DNA of 64,000 bases, taken from the NCBI RefSeq assembly GCF_000381265.1, contig NZ_KB906256.1, positions 310,001 to 374,000 on the forward strand, given 5' to 3'. The first letter of the stretch is position 1. Each line of letters begins with the position of its first letter. This DNA comes from Curvibacter lanceolatus ATCC 14669 (GTDB lineage: Bacteria > Pseudomonadota > Gammaproteobacteria > Burkholderiales > Burkholderiaceae_C). Both the position numbers and the translations under genes were made by a program. Shown piece by piece: positions 9,571 to 18,725 of this stretch. The notes beneath the pieces were generated by a model that had not been told where the DNA came from, searched no databases, and was given only the letters and a program-made list of their open reading frames with translations.

Positions 9571-10833
9571 TCAAGGCTGGCCCAGTTCCATCAGCAGCCG
9601 GGTGGCCAGGTACAGGCGGGGCACGATGGAGTCGACCTCGATGTATTCATCGCGGGCGTGGTAGCCAAAGCCGGCCAGGCCGAAGCTCTCGACCACCGCG
9701 GCCTTGCCCGAGCGGCTGGCAAAGCCCGCATCGGTGGCGCCGCCAGTCATGTCCACCAGAGCGAGCGGACGGTTGTCCAGTTCGGCATAGATGGCCTGGG
9801 CGCGCTGGGCCAGCGCACGCCCCGCTGCCGAGGCCACGAAGGGCGGGCGGCCGATCACCATCTGCACGCTGGTCTCGGTGTCGGGCACCACCTTGTTGCG
9901 CTGCACCGCCTCCTTGAGCTTGTCATTCAAGGCTTCGGCCGCGCCATTCTGGGTGGTGCGCACATCGGCGCCCGCCGTGGCCAGCTCGGGGATCTGGTTG
10001 CGCACCGTGCCCGATTGCGAGGTGGTCCAGTTCAGCTGGGCGCCGGGCACGCTCTTGGCAATGTCGCGTGTCTGCACCAACTGGTTCGACAGCTCGATCA
10101 GGGCATTGCGACCCAACTCAGGCGCGGCGCCGGCATGTGAGGCCTTGCCCTTGACCTGCAGCGTCACCGTGGCGGTGCCGGCAGCACCCAGCAACAGTGC
10201 TTCCTGGCGGGCCACGGCCTTGGCGGCGGTGGGCTCAAAGGACAGCACCACATCCTGCTGCGCGCCGAGGGCAGCAATGGTCTCGCCCGAACCGATCGAA
10301 CCCACTTCTTCGTCGGGGTTGAACAGCACGGTCAGGGTGGCAAAGTCGGCCCAGCCCCGCTCGCGCAACAGGGCGAGCGAATGCAGGATGACGGCAATGC
10401 CGCCCTTGTCGTCGGCAATGCCCGGGCCATAGATGCGGCCGCCTTCCACCTTGTAGGGCTGGGTATTCAGAATGCCCGGCTGGTACACCGTGTCCATGTG
10501 CGCCTGCAGCATGAAGTGCTTGCGCCCCGTGCCCTGCAAGGTGCCGATCACGATGTCGGCCCCGGTGCCCGCCGTGGCCTTGCGGCGCTCGGTCTTGAAG
10601 CCCAGGGCCTGCAGCCGCTGTTCGGTGAAGGCCGCCATGCGCGCCAGGCCGGCCCCATCGGAACTGCCCGACTCGATCAGCACCATTTCGCGCAGGCTGT
10701 CGATGACCGCGGGCTGGGCTTTCTCGGCCGCCGCCTTCAGGGCAGCATCGGGCGCTGCGGCCACCCCGATGGAGCCTGCTGCCAGACACAGGGCAGTCAG
10801 CCAGCGGGCGGAGGGGGCAAAACGGATCGGCAT
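9571..10833 (-). CDS. Secreted M20 metallopeptidase, glutamate carboxypeptidase (CPG2)-like
   Basis: Zinc-dependent exopeptidase of 420 residues with an N-terminal signal peptide (hydrophobic stretch residues 12-24, likely cut after the alanines near 27). Metal and catalytic residues fit the M20 family: His112 and Asp114 in AHMDTV, Asp141 in ADDKGG, and Glu175-Glu176 in NPDEEVGS. The inserted dimerisation domain is recognisable (KASHAGAAPELGRNAL). Family members release C-terminal glutamate or hydrolyse folate-type or acyl amino-acid substrates; the substrate here is not determinable. The start has a good Shine-Dalgarno (AGGAGA on the minus strand), and a TATAGT box lies at 10881-10886 in minus orientation. 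Confidence 0.9.
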   Translation of the reverse strand: MPIRFAPSARWLTALCLAAGSIGVAAAPDAALKAAAEKAQPAVIDSLREMVLIESGSSDGAGLARMAAFTEQRLQALGFKTERRKATAGTGADIVIGTLQGTGRKHFMLQAHMDTVYQPGILNTQPYKVEGGRIYGPGIADDKGGIAVILHSLALLRERGWADFATLTVLFNPDEEVGSIGSGETIAALGAQQDVVLSFEPTAAKAVARQEALLLGAAGTATVTLQVKGKASHAGAAPELGRNALIELSNQLVQTRDIAKSVPGAQLNWTTSQSGTVRNQIPELATAGADVRTTQNGAAEALNDKLKEAVQRNKVVPDTETSVQMVIGRPPFVASAAGRALAQRAQAIYAELDNRPLALVDMTGGATDAGFASRSGKAAVVESFGLAGFGYHARDEYIEVDSIVPRLYLATRLLMELGQP

Positions 10834-10973
10834 GGGGAATCTCCTGGCAGTCGATGAAGGTTTGAGACAGTGGTGCGCAAACTATAGCCAGCTCGCACGG
10901 ACTGGCTGCTCGCTCAGGTGACAGCGGCCGAAGGGCACAATATCGACCCCAATCCATACGCCCCCTGCCCCCC

Positions 10974-11432
10974 ATGCCCCGCATCCAGTTCACGCTGCCC
11001 GAGCGCTTTCTTTTCTCGACCGACATCCAGATCTACATCAGCCACGTGAACCAGGGTGGCCATCTGGACAACGCGCAGTTGTTGACCCTGGTGTCTGAGG
11101 CCCGGGTGCGCTTTTTCAAATGGCTGGGCTACCGCGAGTCGGGGGTGGAGGGGCTGAGCATCGTGGTGGGTGACATCGTGGCCCAGTACAAATCCGAAGG
11201 CTTCCATGGCGAGACCATGCAGGTCGAGATGCTGCCCGAGGATTTCAACCGCTACGGCTTCGACCTCGTGTTCCGCATGACCGAGCGCGACTCGCGGCGC
11301 GAGGTGGCCCGCGGCAAGATCGGGGTGGTGTTTGTCGGTCGGGTCGATAAGAAGGTGACCCCGGTGCCCGAGGCCTTCCTCGCACGGCTGTCGGCCGCCA
11401 AGGCCGCTCAAGCCGACTTCACGGCTTCTTGA
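10974..11432 (+). CDS. Acyl-CoA thioesterase, hot-dog fold
   Basis: 152-residue single hot-dog domain protein. The motif HVNQGGHLDNAQLLTLVSEAR corresponds to the catalytic segment of 4-hydroxybenzoyl-CoA/YbgC-type thioesterases, and the end contains a typical beta strand (GVVFVGRVDKK). In many members the position of Gly-Gly here carries an Asp before the tyrosine/histidine, so the exact catalytic residue is unclear. It is expressed divergently from the M20 peptidase across a 140-bp gap. Substrate unknown; function as a thioesterase is likely by family only. Confidence 0.8.
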   Translation: MPRIQFTLPERFLFSTDIQIYISHVNQGGHLDNAQLLTLVSEARVRFFKWLGYRESGVEGLSIVVGDIVAQYKSEGFHGETMQVEMLPEDFNRYGFDLVFRMTERDSRREVARGKIGVVFVGRVDKKVTPVPEAFLARLSAAKAAQADFTAS

Positions 11433-11505
11433 TCCAGCCCCCTGGCGCACCACACGGGGCGTGGCACCATGGGCGGTCTTTTTGCCCCCTTCTCCTGAGC
11501 CCACG

Positions 11506-12279
11506 ATGAACACCACCTCCTGGCTGGCCTACGACCACTATGCCTACGCCGCCTTTGCCGTGCTGGGCACGCTGGCGGCCGTGCTGTTCATCCAATGGGC
11601 GCTGCTGCGCTCGCGCTGGGCCGGCTGGCTGCAGGGCCTGCAGGGGGTGGCGCCGCCTTTCATCAACATCATCGGCGTGCTGTTCGGCCTGACCCTGGCG
11701 TTTCTGGCCAACGACACCTGGAGCGCCCACGACAAGGCGATGACGGCGGTCTACCAGGAGGCCGATGCCCTGCGCACCTTGCGCGTGCTGGGGCGTGACC
11801 TGCACGCACCGCTGCGCCAGTCGCTGGACGACGCGGTGCTGGCCTATGCCCGCGCCAGCGCGGCCGAGTGGCCCGAGTTGGCCCGGCGCGAGCAGAGCCC
11901 GGCGGTGCAGGCCCAGGGCGAGGCCTTGCTGCACTTGCTGGCCGGCCGGGCGGTGGAGCAGGCGGCCGGCGCCGGCGTGCAGGCCCAGATGCTGCGCGAG
12001 GCGCGGCTGCTGGCGGGCCAGCGCGACCTGCGCATTGCGCTGAGCCAGACCCACATCAACCCGCTCAAATGGCTGGGCATGGCGTTTCTGGGCTTTGTCA
12101 CGCTGCTGTCGGTGGCGGTGGTGCACATCGACCGGCCCCGGGTGGTGGCCACGGCCACCGTGCTGTTTGCCCTGGCGGCGGCCCCCACGGCCACCATCGT
12201 GCTGATCCAGGGCAACCCCTTCCAGCAGCCCACGGCCGTGACCCCGGCACCGCTGCTGGCGGCCACCGGGAGCCCTTGA
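11506..12279 (+). CDS. DUF4239/bestrophin-like integral membrane protein
   Basis: 257-residue protein of unknown function. I place the start at the ATG at 11506 and not the upstream in-frame GTG at 11461, because the reading from 11506 begins at the hydrophilic cap of the first membrane helix. Predicted helices lie at about residues 13-32, 48-66, 185-205 and 210-230, with a soluble helical insert between (about 70-180). The pattern and the segment INIIGVLFGLTLAFLANDTW match DUF4239 proteins, which some databases relate to bestrophin channels. No operon partners are evident. Confidence 0.75.
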   Translation: MNTTSWLAYDHYAYAAFAVLGTLAAVLFIQWALLRSRWAGWLQGLQGVAPPFINIIGVLFGLTLAFLANDTWSAHDKAMTAVYQEADALRTLRVLGRDLHAPLRQSLDDAVLAYARASAAEWPELARREQSPAVQAQGEALLHLLAGRAVEQAAGAGVQAQMLREARLLAGQRDLRIALSQTHINPLKWLGMAFLGFVTLLSVAVVHIDRPRVVATATVLFALAAAPTATIVLIQGNPFQQPTAVTPAPLLAATGSP

Positions 12280-12466
12280 ACCCAAGCGGCGGCCGCCCCG
12301 GGCGCCTCCTATAATCAGCGGCCTTGGGAACGCCCCTAGGCGTGGCCCGACCGGCCCCTGACGGCCGGCCCCCCCTTCAACACACCAGCGTGCGCGTGAA
12401 GTCCGTTGCGATGGCCCCACACCGATCCGACTCCCGCGCGCTGGCCACCCGTCAACACGCCGGCCG
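12280..12466 (+). promoter_or_regulatory. Leader/promoter region of the arn operon
   Basis: A 187-bp non-coding stretch before arnT. It has a perfect TATAAT at 12310-12315 (no convincing -35 box), followed by two inverted repeats: ACGCC/GGCGT around 12330-12343 and CCGGCC-N6-GGCCGG at 12351-12368. If transcription starts near 12322, both hairpins lie in the 5' leader of the arn mRNA. No PmrA-type box was identified by eye. Confidence 0.4.
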
Positions 12467-14146
12467 ATGCCCCCTTTGAAACCTCAAGCCCCGGCCGGCA
12501 GGCCCGCCCCCGGCCCCGGGCTGCAGCGCGGCCGCGCCGGCCTCTGGACCTGGCTGGGCCTGTTCGCGCTGGCCCTGCTGTGGCTGGTGCCGCTGGGCAC
12601 CCGGGCCCTGATCACCCCTGACGAGGGCCGCTACGCCACCCTGTCGCTGGGCATGCTGCACAGTGGCGACTGGATCACCCCGCGCCTGAACGGCCTGCTG
12701 TATTTTGAAAAGCCGCCCCTGCAGTACTGGGGCGGGGCGCTGGCCATGGCCGTGCTGGGGGTGAGCGATTTCAGCGCCCGGCTGTGGTCCGGCCTGGCCG
12801 GGCTGCTGACCCTGGGCCTGGTGGGCCACACCGCCAGCCGGCTGTGGGGCGAACGCACCGGCCGCATCGCGCTGCTGACCGGCGCGGGCACCACCTGGCT
12901 GGTGCTGAACAGCCATTTTCTGTCGCTCGATGCCGGCCTGTGCGCGGCCCTGACGCTGGCCCTGTGCGGCTTTCTGCTGGGCCAGCAGGCGCAGGCCGAA
13001 GGCCGGCCGCGCAGCGGCTGGATGCTGGCGGCCTGGGCCGGCCTGGCGCTGGCGGTGCTCAGCAAAGGCCTGGTGGGCCTGCTGATCCCGGGCGCGGTGC
13101 TGGTGCTGCACAGCCTGTGGCGGCTTGATTTCCGCATCTGGCGCGCCATGCGCTGGGGCCCGGGGCTGCTGCTGTTCGCCTTGATCACCGTGCCCTGGTT
13201 CTGGGCCGTGTCGGCGCGCAACCCCGACTTTGCCTGGTTCTTTTTTGTGCACGAGCACTTTGACCGCTACCTCAAGCCCGACCACAACCGCTCGGGCCCG
13301 GTCTGGTACTTCCTGCCCTTTCTGCTGCTGGGCTTTCTGCCCTGGACCAGCGCCCTGCCCTGGCTGACCCGGGTGCGCCGCAGCGACTTTGCGCCGAGCT
13401 TTCTGCTCTTGTGGGCGGGCTTTGTGCTGCTGTTCTTCAGCATCTCCAGCTCCAAGCTGCCCTCGTACATCCTGCCCATGTTCCCGGCCCTGGTGCTGCT
13501 GCTGGCCCCGGCCATCGAGCGCGCCAGCCAGCGGGCGCTGGCCTGGCACCTGGGGCTGCCGGCCCTGCTGTGGCTGGGTGGCGGCCTGGCCTGGCTGCTG
13601 GCCGAGCGCATCGCGGGCAGCGACAGCGACCCGGCCGTGGCACACACCCTGCTCAATGGCATCGGCCTGGCCAGCGGGCTGTTCCTGAGCGCCTGCGCGC
13701 TGGCCTGGTGGCTGCTGCGCCGCAACCGCCGCCTGCTGGCCGTGGGGGTGGTGGCCATCAGCCACTGCGCCTGCGTGCTGATCGGGCTGCAGGCGCACAA
13801 CGGCTACGGTTTGCAGAAAAGCAGTGCCGAACTGGTGCGGGCGGTGCCCGAGGCCTTCGACCCGGCCGTGCCGGTGTACGCCGTGCGCAGCTACGACCAG
13901 ACCCTGCCCTTTTACCTGCGCCGCCCGGTCACCCTGGTGGACTACCGTGACGAGTTCAGCTTTGGCGAGCAGCACGAGCCCGAGCGCTGGATCGCCAGCC
14001 TGCCCGAGTTCGTGGCCCGCTGGCAGGCCGAGCCACGTGGCGTGGCCTACCTCGAAGGCGACACGCTGACAGAACTCACTGCCCTGGGCCTGCAGGCCCG
14101 GGTGGTGCTGCGCGACGATCGCCGCGTGCTGCTGGCCAAGCCCTGA
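12467..14146 (+). CDS. arnT: ArnT-like 4-amino-4-deoxy-L-arabinose transferase (GT-C fold)
   Basis: Inner-membrane glycosyltransferase, 559 residues, about the usual length for ArnT. It transfers L-Ara4N from undecaprenyl phosphate to lipid A on the periplasmic face. Visible features: a first membrane helix near residues 25-45, the conserved periplasmic loop ALITPDEGRYATLS containing the acidic residue of the GT39/83 family, YFEKPPLQYW, many further membrane helices, and a C-terminal soluble domain. It heads a seven-gene arn locus. The identity as ArnT rather than another PMT-family enzyme follows from this context. Confidence 0.9.
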   Translation: MPPLKPQAPAGRPAPGPGLQRGRAGLWTWLGLFALALLWLVPLGTRALITPDEGRYATLSLGMLHSGDWITPRLNGLLYFEKPPLQYWGGALAMAVLGVSDFSARLWSGLAGLLTLGLVGHTASRLWGERTGRIALLTGAGTTWLVLNSHFLSLDAGLCAALTLALCGFLLGQQAQAEGRPRSGWMLAAWAGLALAVLSKGLVGLLIPGAVLVLHSLWRLDFRIWRAMRWGPGLLLFALITVPWFWAVSARNPDFAWFFFVHEHFDRYLKPDHNRSGPVWYFLPFLLLGFLPWTSALPWLTRVRRSDFAPSFLLLWAGFVLLFFSISSSKLPSYILPMFPALVLLLAPAIERASQRALAWHLGLPALLWLGGGLAWLLAERIAGSDSDPAVAHTLLNGIGLASGLFLSACALAWWLLRRNRRLLAVGVVAISHCACVLIGLQAHNGYGLQKSSAELVRAVPEAFDPAVPVYAVRSYDQTLPFYLRRPVTLVDYRDEFSFGEQHEPERWIASLPEFVARWQAEPRGVAYLEGDTLTELTALGLQARVVLRDDRRVLLAKP

Positions 14147-14173
14147 GCCCCTCCACCTCCCCCTCATCCCCCC

Positions 14174-14542
14174 ATGAAAATCACCGACTTCCTGTTCGTT
14201 CTGGCCGGCGTGCTGCTCAATGCAGGTGCCCAGCTGCTGCTCAAATCGGGCGCCAGCGCGGTCGGTCCGATCCAGGGCTTCGAGGGCCTGCGCAACGTGG
14301 CCCTGACGCTGGCCTTCCACCCCGGGGTGATCGGCGGCCTGTTCTGCTATGTGCTGAGCGTGGTGCTGTGGATCGTGGCCCTGTCGCGCGTCGATGTGAG
14401 CATGGCCTACCCCATGCTGTCGATCGGGTATGTGGTCAACGCGCTGCTGGCCTCGGCCCTGCTGGGCGAGGTGATTTCGGCCCAGCGCTGGGGCGGCATG
14501 GCCGTCATCTTGCTGGGCGTCGCTATCATCGCCCGCAGCTGA
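14174..14542 (+). CDS. arnE: SMR/EamA-type small membrane protein, ArnE-like flippase subunit
   Basis: 122-residue protein with four hydrophobic segments, the SMR fold. Segments: about residues 4-22, 43-62, 73-92 and 98-120; VDVSMAYPMLSIGYV is a conserved SMR loop. In enterobacteria ArnE and ArnF form a heteromeric flippase moving undecaprenyl-P-L-Ara4N across the inner membrane. Only one such gene is present here, so it may act as a homodimer or pair with a protein encoded elsewhere. The symbol is assigned from context between arnT and arnB. Confidence 0.75.
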   Translation: MKITDFLFVLAGVLLNAGAQLLLKSGASAVGPIQGFEGLRNVALTLAFHPGVIGGLFCYVLSVVLWIVALSRVDVSMAYPMLSIGYVVNALLASALLGEVISAQRWGGMAVILLGVAIIARS

Positions 14543-14563
14543 ACCTGCCTCTTGGAGCCTCTC

Positions 14564-15670
14564 TTGCAAGCCTTTCTGCCCTTCACCCGCCCCTCGATCG
14601 ACGAAGCCACCATTGAAGACGTGGGCGCCGTGCTGCGCTCTGGCTGGCTGACCACCGGCCCGCGCTGCCAGGCCCTGGAGGCCGCGCTGTCGGCCCGCTT
14701 TGGCGGGCGACCGGTGCGCCTGGCCAGCTCGGCCACCGCCACCCTGGAGCTGGGCCTGCGCCTGGCCGGCGTGGGCCCCGGCGACGAGGTGATCACCACC
14801 GCCCTGACCTGGGTGGCCACCGGCAACGTGATCCTGCAGGTGGGCGCCCGGCCCGTGCTGGTCGACATCGACCCGGCCACCCGCAACTTCGACCTGGACC
14901 AGGTCGAGGCCGCCATCACCCCGCGCACCAAGGCCCTGCTGCCGGTGGACCTGGCCGGCCTGCCGGTGGACCGGCAGCGGCTGTACGACATCGCCCAGCG
15001 CCACGGCCTGCGCGTGATCGAGGACGCGGCCCAGTCCATGGGCGCGAACTGGGCCGGCGAAGAGATCGGCCTGAAGGGCGACCTGGTGTCGTTCAGCTTC
15101 CATGCAAACAAGAACATGACCACGGCCGAAGGCGGCTGCCTGGTGATGAACAACGAAGACGAAGCGCGCCGCTTCGAGCGCCTGCGCCTGCAGGGCGTGG
15201 TGCGCTTCCCCGACGGCAGCGCCGACGTGGAAGAGCTGGGGGGCAAATGCAACCTGACCGACGTGGCCGCGGCCATCGGCCTGGGCCAGCTCAAGCAGCT
15301 CGATGGCTTCAACCAACGCCGCATCGCCCTGGCCCAGCGCTATTTCGAGCTGTTCCCGCGCGATCTGGGTTTTGATTTGCCGCTGGCCGATTTCAGCCAG
15401 AGCAACTGGCACATGTTCCAGCCCCTGCTGCCCGTGGGCGTGGCCCGGGCCGACTTCATCGCCCGCATGCGCGAGCAGGGCATTGGCATCGGCGTGCACT
15501 ACCCGGCCATGCACCTGTTCACGCTGTACCGCAAAATGGGCCACTTTGAAGGCCAGTTCCCGCACGCTGAAGACGTGGGCCGCCGCACCGTGACCCTGCC
15601 CCTGTTCCCGGCCATGGCCGACAGCGATATCGACCGCGTGTGCGCTGCCGTGCGCCTGGCCCTGTCCTGA
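14564..15670 (+). CDS. arnB: ArnB-like UDP-4-amino-4-deoxy-L-arabinose aminotransferase
   Basis: PLP-dependent DegT/DnrJ/EryC1/StrS aminotransferase that aminates the UDP-4-keto-pentose. I choose the TTG at 14564, not the in-frame TTG at 14552: it gives MQAFLPFTRPSI, matching the family N-terminus, and leaves a GGAG Shine-Dalgarno (14554-14557) seven bases upstream. This gives 368 residues. The PLP lysine is Lys183 in FHANKNMTTAEGG; the Asp of VIEDAAQS (Asp154) contacts the pyridine. It lies within the arn operon, 21 bases after arnE. Confidence 0.92.
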   Translation: MQAFLPFTRPSIDEATIEDVGAVLRSGWLTTGPRCQALEAALSARFGGRPVRLASSATATLELGLRLAGVGPGDEVITTALTWVATGNVILQVGARPVLVDIDPATRNFDLDQVEAAITPRTKALLPVDLAGLPVDRQRLYDIAQRHGLRVIEDAAQSMGANWAGEEIGLKGDLVSFSFHANKNMTTAEGGCLVMNNEDEARRFERLRLQGVVRFPDGSADVEELGGKCNLTDVAAAIGLGQLKQLDGFNQRRIALAQRYFELFPRDLGFDLPLADFSQSNWHMFQPLLPVGVARADFIARMREQGIGIGVHYPAMHLFTLYRKMGHFEGQFPHAEDVGRRTVTLPLFPAMADSDIDRVCAAVRLALS

Positions 15671-15689
15671 TTTTTCTGGTGAGCTGCCC

Positions 15690-16670
15690 TTGAACCCGAC
15701 CCTTGCCTCCGCCCCGCCCGCCGACCGCCACCCGGATGACCCGGTGCTGAGCGTGGTGATCCCGGTCTACAACGAAGAAGACGGCCTGGACCAGTTGTTC
15801 AGCCGCCTCTACCCGGCGCTGGACCAATTGGGTCTGCGTTACGAAATCGTGTTCGTCAACGATGGCAGCCGGGACCGCTCGCCGGGCATCCTGGCCGAGC
15901 AGTTCGACAAACGCCCGGACGTGACCCGGGTGATCTTGTTCAACGGCAATTTCGGCCAGCACCGGGCCATCCTGGCCGGTTTTGCGCACTGCCGCGGCGA
16001 GCGCATCGTGACGCTGGACGCCGACCTGCAGAACCCGCCCGAAGACATCGCCACCCTGCTGGCCAAGATGGACGAGGGGCACGACTACGTGGGCTCGATC
16101 CGCCGCCAGCGCCACGACGTGGCCTGGCGCAAATGGGCCAGCAAGGCCATGAACCGCCTGCGCGCCAAGCTCACCCGCATCAACATCACCGACCAGGGCT
16201 GCATGCTGCGCGCCTACAGCCGCAACATCGTGTCGCTGATCAACCAGTGCGGCGAGATGAACACCTTCATCCCGGCCCTGGCCTACCAGTTCTCGCGCAA
16301 CCCCGCCGAGGTGGTGGTGGGCCACGAGGAGCGCTTTGCCGGCGAATCCAAGTACTCGCTGTACAGCCTGATCCGCCTCAACTTCGACCTGGTGACCAGC
16401 TTCTCGGTGGTGCCGCTGCAGTGGTTCTCGCTGATGGGCATGGCGATTTCGGCCGGTGCCGGGCTGCTGGTGCTGCTGCTGATCGGACGGCGCATCGTGA
16501 TCGGACCCGAGGAAGGCGGCCTGTTCACCCTGTTTGCGATTGCCTTCTTCCTGATCGGGCTGGCCCTGTTCGGCATCGGCCTGATAGGCGAGTACGTGGG
16601 CCGCATCTACAGCGAGGTGCGGCAGCGCCCGCGCTACGTGATCAGCGCCATCCTGGAGCAGAAGCGGTGA
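15690..16670 (+). CDS. arnC: ArnC-like undecaprenyl-phosphate 4-deoxy-4-formamido-L-arabinose transferase
   Basis: GT2-family membrane glycosyltransferase, 326 residues from a TTG start. The catalytic domain starts with LSVVIPVYNEEDGLDQLF, with the nucleotide-sugar acidic motif in TLDADLQNPPED and the NFGQHRAI segment typical of ArnC/dolichol-P-sugar synthases. Two C-terminal membrane helices lie at about residues 235-260 and 275-298. It attaches the formylated sugar to undecaprenyl phosphate on the cytoplasmic face. The stop overlaps the GTG of the next gene by four bases. Confidence 0.93.
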   Translation: MNPTLASAPPADRHPDDPVLSVVIPVYNEEDGLDQLFSRLYPALDQLGLRYEIVFVNDGSRDRSPGILAEQFDKRPDVTRVILFNGNFGQHRAILAGFAHCRGERIVTLDADLQNPPEDIATLLAKMDEGHDYVGSIRRQRHDVAWRKWASKAMNRLRAKLTRINITDQGCMLRAYSRNIVSLINQCGEMNTFIPALAYQFSRNPAEVVVGHEERFAGESKYSLYSLIRLNFDLVTSFSVVPLQWFSLMGMAISAGAGLLVLLLIGRRIVIGPEEGGLFTLFAIAFFLIGLALFGIGLIGEYVGRIYSEVRQRPRYVISAILEQKR

Positions 16671-17650
16671 GCGCCAGCGGGCCCAACAACAGCGCCCCCA
16701 GCGCGGTTGTCTTCGCTTACCACAACGTGGGCGTGCGCCTGCTCAAGGTGCTGATCGACGCCGGGGTGCAGATCCGGCTGGTGGTCACCCATGCCGACAA
16801 CCCGAACGAAACCATCTGGTTCGGCAGCGTGGCCCAGGTGGCGGCCGAGCATGGCCTGCCCTGCATCACGCCCGAGGCGGCCGACACGCCCGAGCTGCTG
16901 GCCCAACTGCAGGCCCTGGCCCCCGACTACCTGTTCTCGTTCTATTACCGCTACATGCTGCCCCAGGCCGTGCTGGAGGTGCCGCGCTGCGGCGCCTACA
17001 ACCTGCACGGCTCGCTGCTGCCGCGCTACCGCGGCCGGGCCCCGGTGAACTGGGCCGTGGTGCGCGGCGAACGCGAGATCGGCGCCACCCTGCATGTGAT
17101 GAACGCCAAGCCCGACCACGGTGCCATCGTCGACCAGCAGGCCGTGCCCATCCTGAGCAATGACACGGCCCGCGAGGTGTTCGACAAGGTCACGCTGGCC
17201 GCCGAGCTGGTGCTGGCGCGCTGCCTGCCCGGCCTGCTGGCCGGCACCGCCGTGCTGCAGACACAGCAGCACATCGCCGGCCAGTACTTCGGCCGCCGCA
17301 CCCCGGAAGACGGGCGCATTCCGGCCACGGCCACGGCCTGGCAGACGCACAACCGGGTGCGCGGCGTGGCCCCGCCCGACTACCCCGGCGCCTTCTTCGA
17401 GGCCGACGGCCACCGCGTGCAGATCGACCGCACCCTGTGGGCCGGCGCGCCGGGCCCGGCGGAGCCCGACGCGGGCACGCTGCAGGCCGATTCCAGCCTG
17501 GCCCTGCTGGTGCAGGACGGGCGTCTGCTGCTGCGCGGCGCCGACGGCGTGCTGCTGCCGGTGCTGGCGGCGCGGCTCGATGGCAGCGCGCTGGACGCGG
17601 CCCGTTTTCAATCGCTTTACCCCGGGCAGGCGCTGGCACCCCGCGACTGA
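16667..17650 (+). CDS. arnA: ArnA formyltransferase domain encoded as a separate gene
   Basis: 10-formyl-THF-dependent formyltransferase that N-formylates UDP-L-Ara4N. In E. coli this is the N-terminal half of bifunctional ArnA; here it is a 327-residue stand-alone protein starting at a GTG overlapping arnC (the frame runs open far upstream inside arnC, but the family N-terminus is SAVVFAYHNVG). The signature NLHGSLLPRYRGRAPVNW includes the catalytic Asn/His, and the Asp of AKPDHGAIVDQ completes the triad. The C-terminus carries the usual Fmt-like beta-barrel domain. The partner decarboxylase gene follows after 31 bases. Confidence 0.9.
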   Translation: MSASGPNNSAPSAVVFAYHNVGVRLLKVLIDAGVQIRLVVTHADNPNETIWFGSVAQVAAEHGLPCITPEAADTPELLAQLQALAPDYLFSFYYRYMLPQAVLEVPRCGAYNLHGSLLPRYRGRAPVNWAVVRGEREIGATLHVMNAKPDHGAIVDQQAVPILSNDTAREVFDKVTLAAELVLARCLPGLLAGTAVLQTQQHIAGQYFGRRTPEDGRIPATATAWQTHNRVRGVAPPDYPGAFFEADGHRVQIDRTLWAGAPGPAEPDAGTLQADSSLALLVQDGRLLLRGADGVLLPVLAARLDGSALDAARFQSLYPGQALAPRD

Positions 17651-17681
17651 GCGAAAATCCCGGCATTGACAGGAAAAAATC

Positions 17682-18725
17682 TTGAAAAACGTCCTCATCC
17701 TCGGCGTCAACGGCTTCATTGGCCACCACCTGACGCGCCACATCATCGAAACCACCGACTGGCACATCTACGGCATGGACATGCAGTCCGAGCGCGTGCA
17801 GCCCTGGATGGACCACCCCCGCTTCCACTTCTTTGAAGGTGACATCACCATCAACAAGGAGTGGATCGAGTACCACGTGCGCAAGTGCGACGTGGTGCTG
17901 CCCCTGGTGGCCATTGCCACCCCGGCCACCTATGTGAGCGACCCGCTGCGCGTGTTCGAGCTCGACTTCGAAGCCAACCTCGAGATCGTGCGCCACTGCG
18001 TCAAGTACAAGAAGCGCATCGTGTTCCCCAGCACCAGCGAGGTGTACGGCATGTGCGGCGACGACGAGTTCGACCCCGAGGCCTCGCCCCTGGTCTACGG
18101 CCCGATCAACAAGCCGCGCTGGATCTACGCCTGCTCCAAGCAGCTGCTGGACCGCGTGATCCACGCCTACGGCCAACAGCACGGCCTGGACTACACCCTG
18201 TTCCGCCCCTTCAACTGGATCGGCCCTGGCCTGGACAACCTGCACACCGCCAAGGAAGGCTCCAGCCGCGTGATCACCCAGTTCCTGGGCCACATCGTGC
18301 GCGGCGAGCCGATCAAGCTGGTGGACGGCGGGGCCCAGCGCCGCTGCTTCACCGACATCGAGGACGGCATCCGTGCGCTGATGCTGATCCTGGCCAACAA
18401 GGACGGCTGCGCCACCCGCAACATCTACAACATCGGCAACCCGAGCAACGACCTGTCGGTGCGCGAGCTGGTGGGCGAGATGATGGCCCTGGCCGCCAGC
18501 ATCCCCGAGTACCGCGACCACGCGGCCCAGGTCACCGTGCTGGAAACCACCTCGGCCGAGTACTACGGCAAGGGCTACCAGGACGTGGAACGCCGCGTGC
18601 CCAAGATCGCCAACACCCAGGCCGACCTGGGCTGGAAGCCTGAGGTGACCATGCAGGAGGCCCTGGCCCGCCTTTTTGAGCACTACAAAGACCAACTCGA
18701 CAGCGCCCGCGGCCTGATCAATTGA
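17682..18725 (+). CDS. ArnA UDP-glucuronate decarboxylase domain encoded as a separate gene
   Basis: NAD-dependent short-chain dehydrogenase-type enzyme, 347 residues, converting UDP-glucuronate to UDP-4-keto-arabinose. It corresponds to the C-terminal half of E. coli ArnA. Visible: the Rossmann motif GVNGFIG (residues 8-14), FPSTSEVYG, and the catalytic pair in RWIYACSKQ; the Arg of VDGGAQRRCF and the Ser/Glu positions typical of the decarboxylase are present. The start is a TTG at 17682. It is followed by a structured repeat rather than directly by arnD. Split arnA halves are functional in principle because the two domains are separable. Confidence 0.9.
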   Translation: MKNVLILGVNGFIGHHLTRHIIETTDWHIYGMDMQSERVQPWMDHPRFHFFEGDITINKEWIEYHVRKCDVVLPLVAIATPATYVSDPLRVFELDFEANLEIVRHCVKYKKRIVFPSTSEVYGMCGDDEFDPEASPLVYGPINKPRWIYACSKQLLDRVIHAYGQQHGLDYTLFRPFNWIGPGLDNLHTAKEGSSRVITQFLGHIVRGEPIKLVDGGAQRRCFTDIEDGIRALMLILANKDGCATRNIYNIGNPSNDLSVRELVGEMMALAASIPEYRDHAAQVTVLETTSAEYYGKGYQDVERRVPKIANTQADLGWKPEVTMQEALARLFEHYKDQLDSARGLIN

